Below the pieces are notes generated by a model. The model was given only the letters and a program-made list of their open reading frames with translations. It ran no database searches and was not told the DNA's origin. Below, piece after piece: positions 51,397 through 59,213 of a stretch of DNA of 64,000 bases. This stretch comes from Tissierella_A sp964489715 (GTDB lineage Bacteria; Bacillota; Clostridia; Tissierellales; Tissierellaceae), in NCBI GenBank assembly GCA_964489715.1, contig CAZBAK010000001.1, positions 1 to 64,000 on the forward strand, written 5' to 3'. The translations under genes and the position numbers were made by a program. The first letter of the stretch is position 1; the number at the start of each line of letters is the position of its first letter.

Positions 51397-52260
51397 ATGA
51401 ATATAAAAGAGGTATTTAATCCTAAGAGCATAGAAGAAGCATTAGAATTACTGGATAAGTATAAAGATAAGGCTAAAATAATAGCTGGTGGAACAGATGT
51501 TGTAATTGCACTTAAGGAAGGTAAATTTGATCCTGATGTACTAATAAACATATTTAAAATCGAAGAAATGAAAGATATAAAAGAAGAGAATGGTGAAATA
51601 GTTATAGGAGCATGTGTAACCTATACTGATATTGTGGAAAGTGATTTATTTGATAAGAATCTTATAGGCTTTAATAAGGCATGTAGATTAGTAGGTTCTC
51701 CTCAAATAAGAAACAAGGGAACCATAGGAGGTAACATTGCAAACAAGGCATCTGCAGCGGATTCAGTTCCTCCGCTTTTAACGCTGGAAGCAAGTCTTAC
51801 ACTAGAAAGTAAGGATGAAAAGAGAGAAATAACTTTAGAAGAGTATTTAAAGGATGGACTAAAGGCAAATGAGCTGTTAAGCTTTATTAAATTTAAAAAA
51901 CCAGTTGAAAATGGAATCTTAACATTTTCAAAGTTAGGTCTTAGAAAGGCCTTAGCTATTTCAAGACTTACAAATTCTGTATATATAGAAGAAGATGAGG
52001 ACAATAATATAAAATCTGTAAGAATTGCAAGTGGAGCACTTGGAAAGACACCTATAAGAGAAAAAGCCGTAGAAGAATACTTAATGAATAAGAAAATAGA
52101 AGAAGAAACCATAAAAGAATCCATAAATATACTAAGAAATTCTGCAGAAGAAAGATTAAAGGGCAGATCTACTTTTCCTTATAAAAGCAGTGCTATAGAA
52201 ACTATACTAAGAAGGGCTTTAGAAGAATCTGTGAAAGTTAGAGAGGAGTTAAAGCGATGA
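51397..52260 (+). CDS. Molybdenum hydroxylase FAD subunit
   Basis: A 287-residue FAD-binding subunit of the xanthine dehydrogenase family (CoxM/XdhB type): KAKIIAGGTDVVIAL, the TIGGNIANKASAADSVPPL FAD loop and the C-terminal CO_deh_flav_C domain. The ATG at 51397 has no good ribosome site of its own; AGGAGG is 45 bases upstream. It overlaps the next gene by 4 bases (ATGA). It moves electrons from the 2Fe-2S subunit to NAD+ or another acceptor. Confidence 0.92.
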   Translation: MNIKEVFNPKSIEEALELLDKYKDKAKIIAGGTDVVIALKEGKFDPDVLINIFKIEEMKDIKEENGEIVIGACVTYTDIVESDLFDKNLIGFNKACRLVGSPQIRNKGTIGGNIANKASAADSVPPLLTLEASLTLESKDEKREITLEEYLKDGLKANELLSFIKFKKPVENGILTFSKLGLRKALAISRLTNSVYIEEDEDNNIKSVRIASGALGKTPIREKAVEEYLMNKKIEEETIKESINILRNSAEERLKGRSTFPYKSSAIETILRRALEESVKVREELKR

Positions 52261-52733
52261 TAAATATAAATTTTAAAGTAAATGGAGAAGATAGAAGCGT
52301 AGAAGTAGATGAAAATTTAAGACTTTTAGACTTGTTAAGAGATGAATTGAAGCTCACTGGTACAAAAGAAGGCTGTGGAGAAGGTGAATGTGGGGCTTGT
52401 ACAGTTATTATGGATGGAGAAACTGTCAACTCCTGTATGGTTATGGCTTTTCAGGCTGAAGGCTCTGAAATAGTAACTATAGAAGGTCTAGAAAAAGATG
52501 GTCAACTAGATCCAGTACAACAGGCATACTTAGATGTAGGAGCTGTACAGTGTGGATTTTGTATACCTGGAATGGTCCTATCAACTAAGGCCCTATTAGA
52601 TAAAAATGAAGATCCAACAGAAGAAGAAATAAAAGAAGGCTTATCTGGAAACCTATGCAGATGTACTGGCTATAGTAAGATGAGTAAGGCTACACAAATT
52701 GCTAAGGAGTACCGTGAGGAGGAAGCTAAGTGA
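52257..52733 (+). CDS. Molybdenum hydroxylase 2Fe-2S subunit
   Basis: A 158-residue protein with both clusters. The plant-ferredoxin-type [2Fe-2S] has cysteines in CGEGECGACTV and a further Cys (NSCMVMA). The helical-domain [2Fe-2S] is in VQCGFCIPGM and NLCRCTGY. It relays electrons from the molybdenum site to FAD. It overlaps its neighbours by 4 bases on each side (ATGA and GTGA types), so the subunits are made together. Confidence 0.95.
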   Translation: MININFKVNGEDRSVEVDENLRLLDLLRDELKLTGTKEGCGEGECGACTVIMDGETVNSCMVMAFQAEGSEIVTIEGLEKDGQLDPVQQAYLDVGAVQCGFCIPGMVLSTKALLDKNEDPTEEEIKEGLSGNLCRCTGYSKMSKATQIAKEYREEEAK

Positions 52734-54001
52734 AACTAGATGTAGTTGGGAAAGAGATTATAAGAGTTGACGCTCATTCTAAAATAACTGGGAAAGCACA
52801 GTATCCATCAGACCTATATATAGAAGATATGCTCTATGGAAAAACTGTAAGAAGCAAAATAGCTCATGGATATGTAGACTTAGATATAAGTAAGGCTGAA
52901 AAAATAGATGGAGTAGTGAAAATATTTACCCATAAAGATGTAGCCAACAATACCCATGGAGTTGTGTTTAAAGATCATGAAGTATTTACATCTAAAAAAG
53001 TTAGACAAATTGGAGATGCCCTAGCTTTTATAGTAGGTGAAAGTATGGAAGCTTGTAAGGAAGCTGAAAAAAATATAGTAATAAATTATGAAGAATTAGA
53101 AGGTGTTTTTGATCCGGAAAAAGCTATGGAAGATAGTGCTCCAAATGTTCATGGAGATTCTAATATAATGTATCACTACAAACTTAGAACTGGAGATATA
53201 GAAAAAGCCTTTGAACAATGTGCTGTAATAGCTGAAAATACTTACAAAACAGGATTTGCAGAACATGCTTTTCTACAACCTGAAGCAGGTCTTAGTTATG
53301 TAGATAAAGAAGGTGTACTTACCCTCTTTGTGGCAACCCAGTATCCACACTTCGATAGAGAAGAGATAGCCAATGCATTAGATATAGAAGAAGAAAAAGT
53401 AAAAATTATAAATACAAATATAGGAGGAGCTTTTGGAGGAAGAGAGGATATATCTTTACAGATACACCTATCTCTTGCTGCACATACACTTAAAAGACCA
53501 ATTAAATGTATCTATGATAGGGAAGAATCTTTTCTAGCCCATTCAAAACGTCATCCTATGGTTTTAAAATATAAAACAGGTGCAGATAAGGATGGTAATC
53601 TTTTAGCCTTGGAGGCTGAAATAATTGGAGATACTGGAGCATATGCATCTTGGGCTTTAAATGTTATGAGAAAGGCTGGAGTACATGCTACAGGTCCTTA
53701 TGAAATTCCCAATGTAAAAGTTGATAGCTATGCTGTATATACAAACAATCCCTATGCTGGAGCTATGAGAGGTTTTGGTGCAACTCAAGTTCCTGTGGCT
53801 CATGAGCAACAGATGGATATACTAGCAGAAAAACTAGGTATAGATCCTATAGAGATAAGAATGAAAAATATATTTAAAAAGGGATCTAAGACTTCAACAG
53901 GACAACATCTATTGGAATCAGTTCCCTTGGATATATGTTTAGAGGAAGCTGCTAAAAGATTTGAAAAATATACATCTGGAAAAGAGGAGGGATCTATATG
54001 A
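52730..54001 (+). CDS. Molybdenum hydroxylase, N-terminal half of catalytic subunit
   Basis: A 423-residue large-subunit half: the a/b-hammerhead domain (about 15-120), then molybdopterin motifs GGAFGGRED (about 228-236) and AMRGFGATQVPVAHE (about 345-359). The catalytic subunit is normally one chain of about 750 residues; here it stops and the rest is a separate gene overlapping by 4 bases. The same split (L and M) occurs in nicotinate dehydrogenase of Eubacterium barkeri. The start is GTG, overlapping the Fe-S gene. Purine context favours purine/xanthine oxidation. Confidence 0.92.
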   Translation: MKLDVVGKEIIRVDAHSKITGKAQYPSDLYIEDMLYGKTVRSKIAHGYVDLDISKAEKIDGVVKIFTHKDVANNTHGVVFKDHEVFTSKKVRQIGDALAFIVGESMEACKEAEKNIVINYEELEGVFDPEKAMEDSAPNVHGDSNIMYHYKLRTGDIEKAFEQCAVIAENTYKTGFAEHAFLQPEAGLSYVDKEGVLTLFVATQYPHFDREEIANALDIEEEKVKIINTNIGGAFGGREDISLQIHLSLAAHTLKRPIKCIYDREESFLAHSKRHPMVLKYKTGADKDGNLLALEAEIIGDTGAYASWALNVMRKAGVHATGPYEIPNVKVDSYAVYTNNPYAGAMRGFGATQVPVAHEQQMDILAEKLGIDPIEIRMKNIFKKGSKTSTGQHLLESVPLDICLEEAAKRFEKYTSGKEEGSI

Positions 54002-54984
54002 TTAAAAGAGGAAGAGGGATAGGACTTTCGTTTTATGGAACAGGATACGGCGATGGATTTCCAGATGTATCTAGAGCTATAGTGAGATTGCTAGAAGATG
54101 GAAGAGTAGGTGTTTGTGCGGGAGCAACTGAAGTAGGACAAGGTTCTAAGACCATAATGAGACAGATAGCTTCTGAAGTCTTAGCTTTAGATATGGATGA
54201 GATAGATCTTATATGTGAAGATACAAGTCTTATGCCAGATGCTGGTACCGCTGCTGCAAGCAGGCAAACCTACAATACAGGTAATGCTATAAAACTTGCC
54301 TGTGAAGATTTCGAAAAAAATATAATAGAAAAAGCAAGGGTGGAGCTAGAATTAAACTCTACTATAGGTTTAAAGATAAAGGATGGAAATGTATTTTTAG
54401 AATTTTATCCTCAGAAAACAATATCATTTAAGGAACTAGCATCTAAGTATGCTAAGGATATAATTGGTGAAGGCGAGTTTATTGCACAAACTGTAACTAT
54501 GGATTCTGAAACTGGGCAAGGTGCACCCTACTATCCATACACCTTTAATGCCTGTGCTGTAGAACTTGAAGTAGATACAAATACAGGCAAAATTGAAGTT
54601 TTAAAATCATGCATTGTTCAAGATGTGGGAAAGGCTATAAATCCAAATCTTATAGAAGGCCAGATAGATGGTGGATTTACAATGGCCCTAGGTTATACCT
54701 TATTTGAAGATTTAAATGTAGTTGAAGGTGAAATGAAGCATAGAAAGTTTTCCAAATATCTTATACCAACAGCTATGGATACTATAGAAGTTGAAAAAGT
54801 AATAGTAGAAGATCCTGAATCTTCAGCTCCTTATGGGGCTAAAGGAATTGGTGAGCCAGTAATGATACCAGTTGCTCCTGCCATACTAAATGCCATATAT
54901 GATGCTATAGGAGTAAGAGTAAAAGAACTTCCAGTTACACCAGAAAGATTATTTAAAGCTATAAAGGAAAGTGGTCTTTACTAA
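53998..54984 (+). CDS. Molybdenum hydroxylase, C-terminal half of catalytic subunit
   Basis: A 328-residue second half: GATEVGQGSKTIMRQIASE, DTSLMPDAGTAAASRQTY and the catalytic Glu in GAKGIGEPVMIP (near residue 285). ATG overlaps the previous stop (ATGA), and both halves are intact, so this is a natural split and not a frameshift. Together with the three preceding genes (order FAD, FeS, L, M) it makes one hydroxylase. Selenium in the Mo site is suspected because yqeC is next door. Confidence 0.92.
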   Translation: MIKRGRGIGLSFYGTGYGDGFPDVSRAIVRLLEDGRVGVCAGATEVGQGSKTIMRQIASEVLALDMDEIDLICEDTSLMPDAGTAAASRQTYNTGNAIKLACEDFEKNIIEKARVELELNSTIGLKIKDGNVFLEFYPQKTISFKELASKYAKDIIGEGEFIAQTVTMDSETGQGAPYYPYTFNACAVELEVDTNTGKIEVLKSCIVQDVGKAINPNLIEGQIDGGFTMALGYTLFEDLNVVEGEMKHRKFSKYLIPTAMDTIEVEKVIVEDPESSAPYGAKGIGEPVMIPVAPAILNAIYDAIGVRVKELPVTPERLFKAIKESGLY

Positions 54985-55001
54985 AAAGTAAATATAAATC
55001 A

Positions 55002-55062
55002 ATTAAAGACTAAGTAAGATGAGTCATATACTTCAATAAACTCATCTTGCTTAGTCTTTAAT
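55002..55062 (+). terminator. Bidirectional terminator
   Basis: A 22-bp near-perfect stem (ATTAAAGACTAAGTAAGAT arm) around a 17-base loop, between the hydroxylase operon and the convergent yqeC. Confidence 0.85.
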
Positions 55063-55136
55063 ATTATGTTTTAATCCCAGACCCTAAGAAAACATAGAAA
55101 TATAGGATTTACAATGCTTTTAAATTTTCCATATAA

Positions 55137-55859
55137 TTAATAAAAGGATTTGTTTAAAATATCAGTTATAATTACATTCTTAAAATTATATTTATATAAC
55201 TCTTCTCTTATACTCTTAGCTTCTTCTACTAGAAAACTATTATTAGCCTTATTGAGGAGAAGTATTTTTTCGCCTATGGAATCTTTAAATAGTCCTTTCT
55301 TATCTAATGTCAAATTGATAAGATCTTTTTTCTCTATACTATCAGTAGACTTTCTTCCTAGGAGTTTTAAAAGTAATTCTGACCTATGACTAATCTCCAC
55401 AATGTTTTTATAAAGTGCATCAAGGCCTATTAAGCCAATGGTTTTTGTAGTAGAATTTGTTATTATAGGTTCGTAATCTTTAGGAGCCTTTATAGGTTTA
55501 TGTTTTGCGCCATCGGCTTCTATTAAATAATAATCAAAATAATCTTTTCCTATTATAGCTTCTAAATCTTCTCTAGCTACTTCATTTATTTTACCTTTAT
55601 CTATCTTTTCAGCATAGATAGAAATTGTTCCTGGCTTTATCTTATCTTTTTCAATAGAACTTAAAAAAAAATTATCATATGACTCTTTATCAGGTACAAA
55701 TATTTTAGTTGTTGTAGTTATCAATACCTTCTTTCCTAAACTTTTTAATTCCTCAGCCAAGGTAAAGATTGTAGTGGTTTTTCCACCAGCACCTACAAAT
55801 GATATTATTTCCTTTTTATCTAAAGAGATATTTAAATTTTCATATAAATATTTTTTCAT
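55137..55859 (-). CDS. yqeC: Selenium-dependent hydroxylase accessory protein YqeC
   Basis: A 240-residue P-loop protein. The Walker A-like motif FVGAGGKTTTIFTLAEEL (about 22-39) is followed by ITTTTKIF and YLIEADGAKHKPIKAP, the hallmarks of YqeC. The family is found with selenium-dependent molybdenum hydroxylases and is thought to help insert or prepare their labile selenium. It lies opposite and next to the four hydroxylase genes, supporting a selenium-containing purine hydroxylase. Its biochemical step is not known. Confidence 0.88.
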   Translation of the reverse strand: MKKYLYENLNISLDKKEIISFVGAGGKTTTIFTLAEELKSLGKKVLITTTTKIFVPDKESYDNFFLSSIEKDKIKPGTISIYAEKIDKGKINEVAREDLEAIIGKDYFDYYLIEADGAKHKPIKAPKDYEPIITNSTTKTIGLIGLDALYKNIVEISHRSELLLKLLGRKSTDSIEKKDLINLTLDKKGLFKDSIGEKILLLNKANNSFLVEEAKSIREELYKYNFKNVIITDILNKSFY

Positions 55860-55990
55860 GTTTATCCTCCCATACTTATCTATATCTATTATATCTAATA
55901 ATAGCTAGGATTTCTAGAATCTCTTTCTAATCCTAGCATTCTTCTCTTGCCTATAGTATAATTATTATAAAACAAATGGGAGGAATATTT

Positions 55991-57763
55991 TTGAATATAA
56001 AGGAAAGACTTAAAGAATTAAGAAAACTTATGGATCAAAGAGGGATAGATGTCTATATAGTTCCTACAAAAGACCCACATGGTTCAGAATATGTTGCTGA
56101 ACATTATAAGGGAAGAAGCTTTATTTCAGGCTTTACAGGCTCGGCAGGAAGCGTTCTTATAAGTAAAGATAAGGCTCTTTTATGGACTGATGGAAGATAC
56201 TTTATACAGGCTGAAAATGAAATAAAGGATACGGAATATATACTTATGCCTATAGGTGATAAAGATACTCCTAGTATGAAGGAATGGCTTAAGGACAATT
56301 TAGAAAAAGAAGGATCCTTAGGATTTGATGGAAAGCTATTTGCTCAGAAAGAAGTAGAAGATTTAGAAGAAGCTTTAAAAGATAAGAATGTAAAGTTTAT
56401 AGATAGCTATGATCTAGTAGGAGAAATCTGGAAGGATAGGCCAGAACTATCTAAAGAAAAAGCTTTTTCTTTAGATGAAAAATATGCAGGACTTACTGCT
56501 AAGAAAAAAATACAAGAAGTAAGAGAAGAAATGAAAAAGAAGAGTGCAGATATTTTCCTGATATCTAGCTTAGATGATATAGCTTGGCTATTTAATATAA
56601 GGGGAAATGATGTAGCTTTCAATCCAGTAGTTATATCATATGGAGCTGTTAGCCTTGAAGAGGCCTATATATTTGTAGATAGTGATAAAATAGAAGATGA
56701 TTTAAAAGACTTTCTAAGTAAAAATGGTGTAGAAATAAAGGAATATGAAGAAGTATCTTCTTTTGTAGAAAGCTTGAAAGATAAGAAGGTACTTTTAGAT
56801 AAGAAGAAGATAAATAGATGGTTATACAAATCTTTAAAAGATGTTAAAGTTATAGATAGTATGGACATAACTACAAAGTTAAAGGCTATAAAGAATCCTA
56901 CAGAAATAAAAAATCAAAGAAATGCCTATATTAAAGATGGAGTAGCTTTGGTAAAATTCTTTAATTGGATAGATAAAAATATAGGAAAAAAAGAAATAAC
57001 AGAAATAACTGCCTCTGAAAATTTAGAAAGCTTTAGAAGAGAGCAAGATTTATTTATAGAAGCTAGTTTTGGAACTATATCAGCCTATGGTGCAAATGCT
57101 GCCATGGCTCATTATTCTGCCAGTGAAGATGATTTTTCAGTCTTGGAAGCTAGAGCTTTATATCTAGTGGATTCCGGAGGCCAATACCTGGACGGTACAA
57201 CTGATATAACTAGAACAATCGCTCTTGGGCCTATAAGTGATGAAGAAAGAAGAGACTATAGCTTAACTCTCAAGGCTCATATAAATTTAGCTAGAATGAA
57301 GTTTTTACAAGGCACAGATGGCTATCAACTTGATATAGCTTGTCGATATCCACTGTGGCAAGAAGGCCTTGACTATAAACATGGAACAGGTCATGGAATA
57401 GGATTTTTATTAAATGTCCATGAGGGGCCTCATAGGATTGCAAATGCACCTAGTGATGTAGCTTTAAAAGAAGGTATGATAGTTTCCATAGAGCCAGGAG
57501 TTTATAGAGGTGGAAAACATGGAATTAGAATAGAAAATATAGTAGCTGTAAAAAAAGATATAAAGACTGAGTTTGGTCAATTTATGAGCTTTGAGATGTT
57601 ATCCTTTGTACCAATTGATTTAAATTGTTTAGATATAGAGCTTTTAAATAGAGAGGAAATAGATTGGTTAAATAACTATCATAGTCAAGTATATGATAAA
57701 TTATCTCCTTTTATGAATAAGGAAGAAAGAGAATATCTTGAGGAAAAAACAAAACATATTTAA
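55991..57763 (+). CDS. pepP: Xaa-Pro aminopeptidase (M24B)
   Basis: A 590-residue cytoplasmic metallopeptidase that removes N-terminal residues before proline. It has two creatinase-like N-terminal domains and a C-terminal M24 domain with metal ligands in YLVDSGGQYLDGTTDITRT, GHGIGFLLNVHEGPH and IEPGVY / IRIENIV. TTG 55991 is the likely start, as GGGAGGA lies 8 bases upstream; ATG 55976 overlaps that site. The long three-domain form is common in Firmicutes. A terminator follows. Confidence 0.93.
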   Translation: MNIKERLKELRKLMDQRGIDVYIVPTKDPHGSEYVAEHYKGRSFISGFTGSAGSVLISKDKALLWTDGRYFIQAENEIKDTEYILMPIGDKDTPSMKEWLKDNLEKEGSLGFDGKLFAQKEVEDLEEALKDKNVKFIDSYDLVGEIWKDRPELSKEKAFSLDEKYAGLTAKKKIQEVREEMKKKSADIFLISSLDDIAWLFNIRGNDVAFNPVVISYGAVSLEEAYIFVDSDKIEDDLKDFLSKNGVEIKEYEEVSSFVESLKDKKVLLDKKKINRWLYKSLKDVKVIDSMDITTKLKAIKNPTEIKNQRNAYIKDGVALVKFFNWIDKNIGKKEITEITASENLESFRREQDLFIEASFGTISAYGANAAMAHYSASEDDFSVLEARALYLVDSGGQYLDGTTDITRTIALGPISDEERRDYSLTLKAHINLARMKFLQGTDGYQLDIACRYPLWQEGLDYKHGTGHGIGFLLNVHEGPHRIANAPSDVALKEGMIVSIEPGVYRGGKHGIRIENIVAVKKDIKTEFGQFMSFEMLSFVPIDLNCLDIELLNREEIDWLNNYHSQVYDKLSPFMNKEEREYLEEKTKHI

Positions 57764-57787
57764 AGAATATGTTATTTAAACTATAAA

Positions 57788-57831
57788 AAGATGGTAAATG
57801 ATAAGAAGTAATTGTCTATTTACCATCTTAT
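57788..57831 (+). terminator. Terminator-like hairpin after pepP
   Basis: AAGATGGTAAAT paired with ATTTACCATCTT across an 18-base loop. Short T tail. Confidence 0.65.
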
Positions 57832-57851
57832 TATGAGAAAAGGAGAATAAT

Positions 57852-58361
57852 ATGAATTATATTTCTAAATCTGAAAAAAATAAGACTATTAAATTAGTAT
57901 ATATGGCTATGTTTATTGCATTGTCTTTTATAGGATCACTTATAAAGATTCAGGGAAGTATAGCCTTGGATTCTTTAAGTGCATTCTTTGCAAGTCTCTT
58001 TCTAGGTCCAGTGCTGGGAGCAGCAGTTGGAGCCTTAGGACACTTGCTTACTGCATTTACAAGTGGATTTCCTTTAACTCTTCCTATACATATAATTATA
58101 ATGATTGAGATGGCAATAGTTGTATATTTATTTGGACTTATATATGAAAGAGGAAGTGAAATATTTGCAGTAATAATAGCAATAATCTTAAATGGTATAG
58201 GAGCAGTGCTTATACTTGCACCTATTACCAGCATAATGGGATTGCCTCTAAATGGTAGAGCTTTTATATATGCCATGGTACTTCCTTTGACCTTGGCCTC
58301 TGGGCTTAATATTATTTTGGCCTATATACTTTTTAAGATTATAGGGAAGGTCTTGAGATGA
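57852..58361 (+). CDS. cblT: ECF transporter S component, probable alpha-ribazole transporter CblT
   Basis: A 169-residue membrane protein with five to six spans, of the ECF substrate-binding type: KLVYMAMFIALSFIGSLIK with an Ala-rich first helix, GPVLGAAVGALGHLL and PLNGRAFIYAMVLPLTLASG. Its stop overlaps the next gene (ATGA). In Listeria and Geobacillus CblT imports alpha-ribazole and is paired with the kinase CblS, and the pairing here matches. ECF S components are hard to assign by sequence, so other vitamin substrates remain possible. Confidence 0.7.
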   Translation: MNYISKSEKNKTIKLVYMAMFIALSFIGSLIKIQGSIALDSLSAFFASLFLGPVLGAAVGALGHLLTAFTSGFPLTLPIHIIIMIEMAIVVYLFGLIYERGSEIFAVIIAIILNGIGAVLILAPITSIMGLPLNGRAFIYAMVLPLTLASGLNIILAYILFKIIGKVLR

Positions 58362-59104
58362 TAACAAGTAAATATAGAGATCTGACCATTATAGACATAA
58401 ATGAGTCTCAAAAGTTGGTTATATCTTGTGATTCTTCTGGAGCTATAGGAGATAAGGAAAATGATATAATAAAAACTAGACCTGAGATAGTGGGTTACTT
58501 TGGAGCACAAGTTAGCATGATGGAACTGCTTTCTTTTGGAGCAAGACCTATATCTGTTATAGATACTCTTTCAGTAGAGATGTATCCTACAGGAGAAAGA
58601 ATAATAAAGGGTATTAAAAAAGCCTTAGAGCCTTTGCACTTCAATATAGACAATATAATAACGGGAAGTACAGAAGAAAACTTTCCTGTGAGCGTAACTG
58701 CTATGGGTATAACTGTGCTTGGAATTTTAGAAAAAGATAAATTTGTTTATCCTAAAACAGAAGAGGAAGATATTGCAGTAGTAGTTGGAGTTCCAAAACT
58801 AGGAAATGAAATACTGGAAAATCCAAAAGATATAATGAATATAAAGTATTTAATTGATCTAAAAGATAAGAAGTATATAAAGGAAATACTCCCAGTTGGC
58901 TCTAAAGGTATATTAAATGAATTAAATCAAATGGGAAAGACTAATAAATTAAATTTTTTGTTAGAGAAAGAAATTTCTATTGATTTATATAAGTCAGCAG
59001 GGCCTTCAACATGTGCTATAGTTTCATTAAATAAAAATGATTTAGAAAGACTTCAAGGAGACATAGATCTGCCTGTAGAAACAATAGCAAGTTTTATGGA
59101 TTAG
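58358..59104 (+). CDS. cblS: AIR-synthase-like kinase, probable alpha-ribazole kinase CblS
   Basis: A 248-residue protein of the PurM/ThiL-like superfamily: SCDSSGAIGDKENDII near the start, then GAQVSMMELLSFGARPISV and GSTEENFPVSVTAMGITVLG. The coupled ECF gene upstream points to CblS, which phosphorylates alpha-ribazole for assembly of the lower ligand of cobalamin. The match is by context and superfamily. It ends in a strong terminator before uvrC. Confidence 0.7.
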   Translation: MITSKYRDLTIIDINESQKLVISCDSSGAIGDKENDIIKTRPEIVGYFGAQVSMMELLSFGARPISVIDTLSVEMYPTGERIIKGIKKALEPLHFNIDNIITGSTEENFPVSVTAMGITVLGILEKDKFVYPKTEEEDIAVVVGVPKLGNEILENPKDIMNIKYLIDLKDKKYIKEILPVGSKGILNELNQMGKTNKLNFLLEKEISIDLYKSAGPSTCAIVSLNKNDLERLQGDIDLPVETIASFMD

Positions 59105-59113
59105 GATGCTTTT

Positions 59114-59165
59114 AAAAAGATTATAAGCTGATTATTTTACAATAATCGGCTTATAATCTTTTTAT
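59114..59165 (+). terminator. Terminator before uvrC
   Basis: AAAAAGATTATAAGCTGATTATT paired with its complement (one G-T), loop TTAC, with a T-rich tail. Confidence 0.9.
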
Positions 59166-59213
59166 TATATATGATATAATATATTTAGCAGATAAAAATA
59201 TAAAGGTGATAAA

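Noticed and set aside
52730..54984. Frameshift or broken xanthine dehydrogenase large subunit
   Set aside because: The two parts are both open, overlap as ATGA and match the natural L/M split of nicotinate dehydrogenase, so this is a split gene and not damage.
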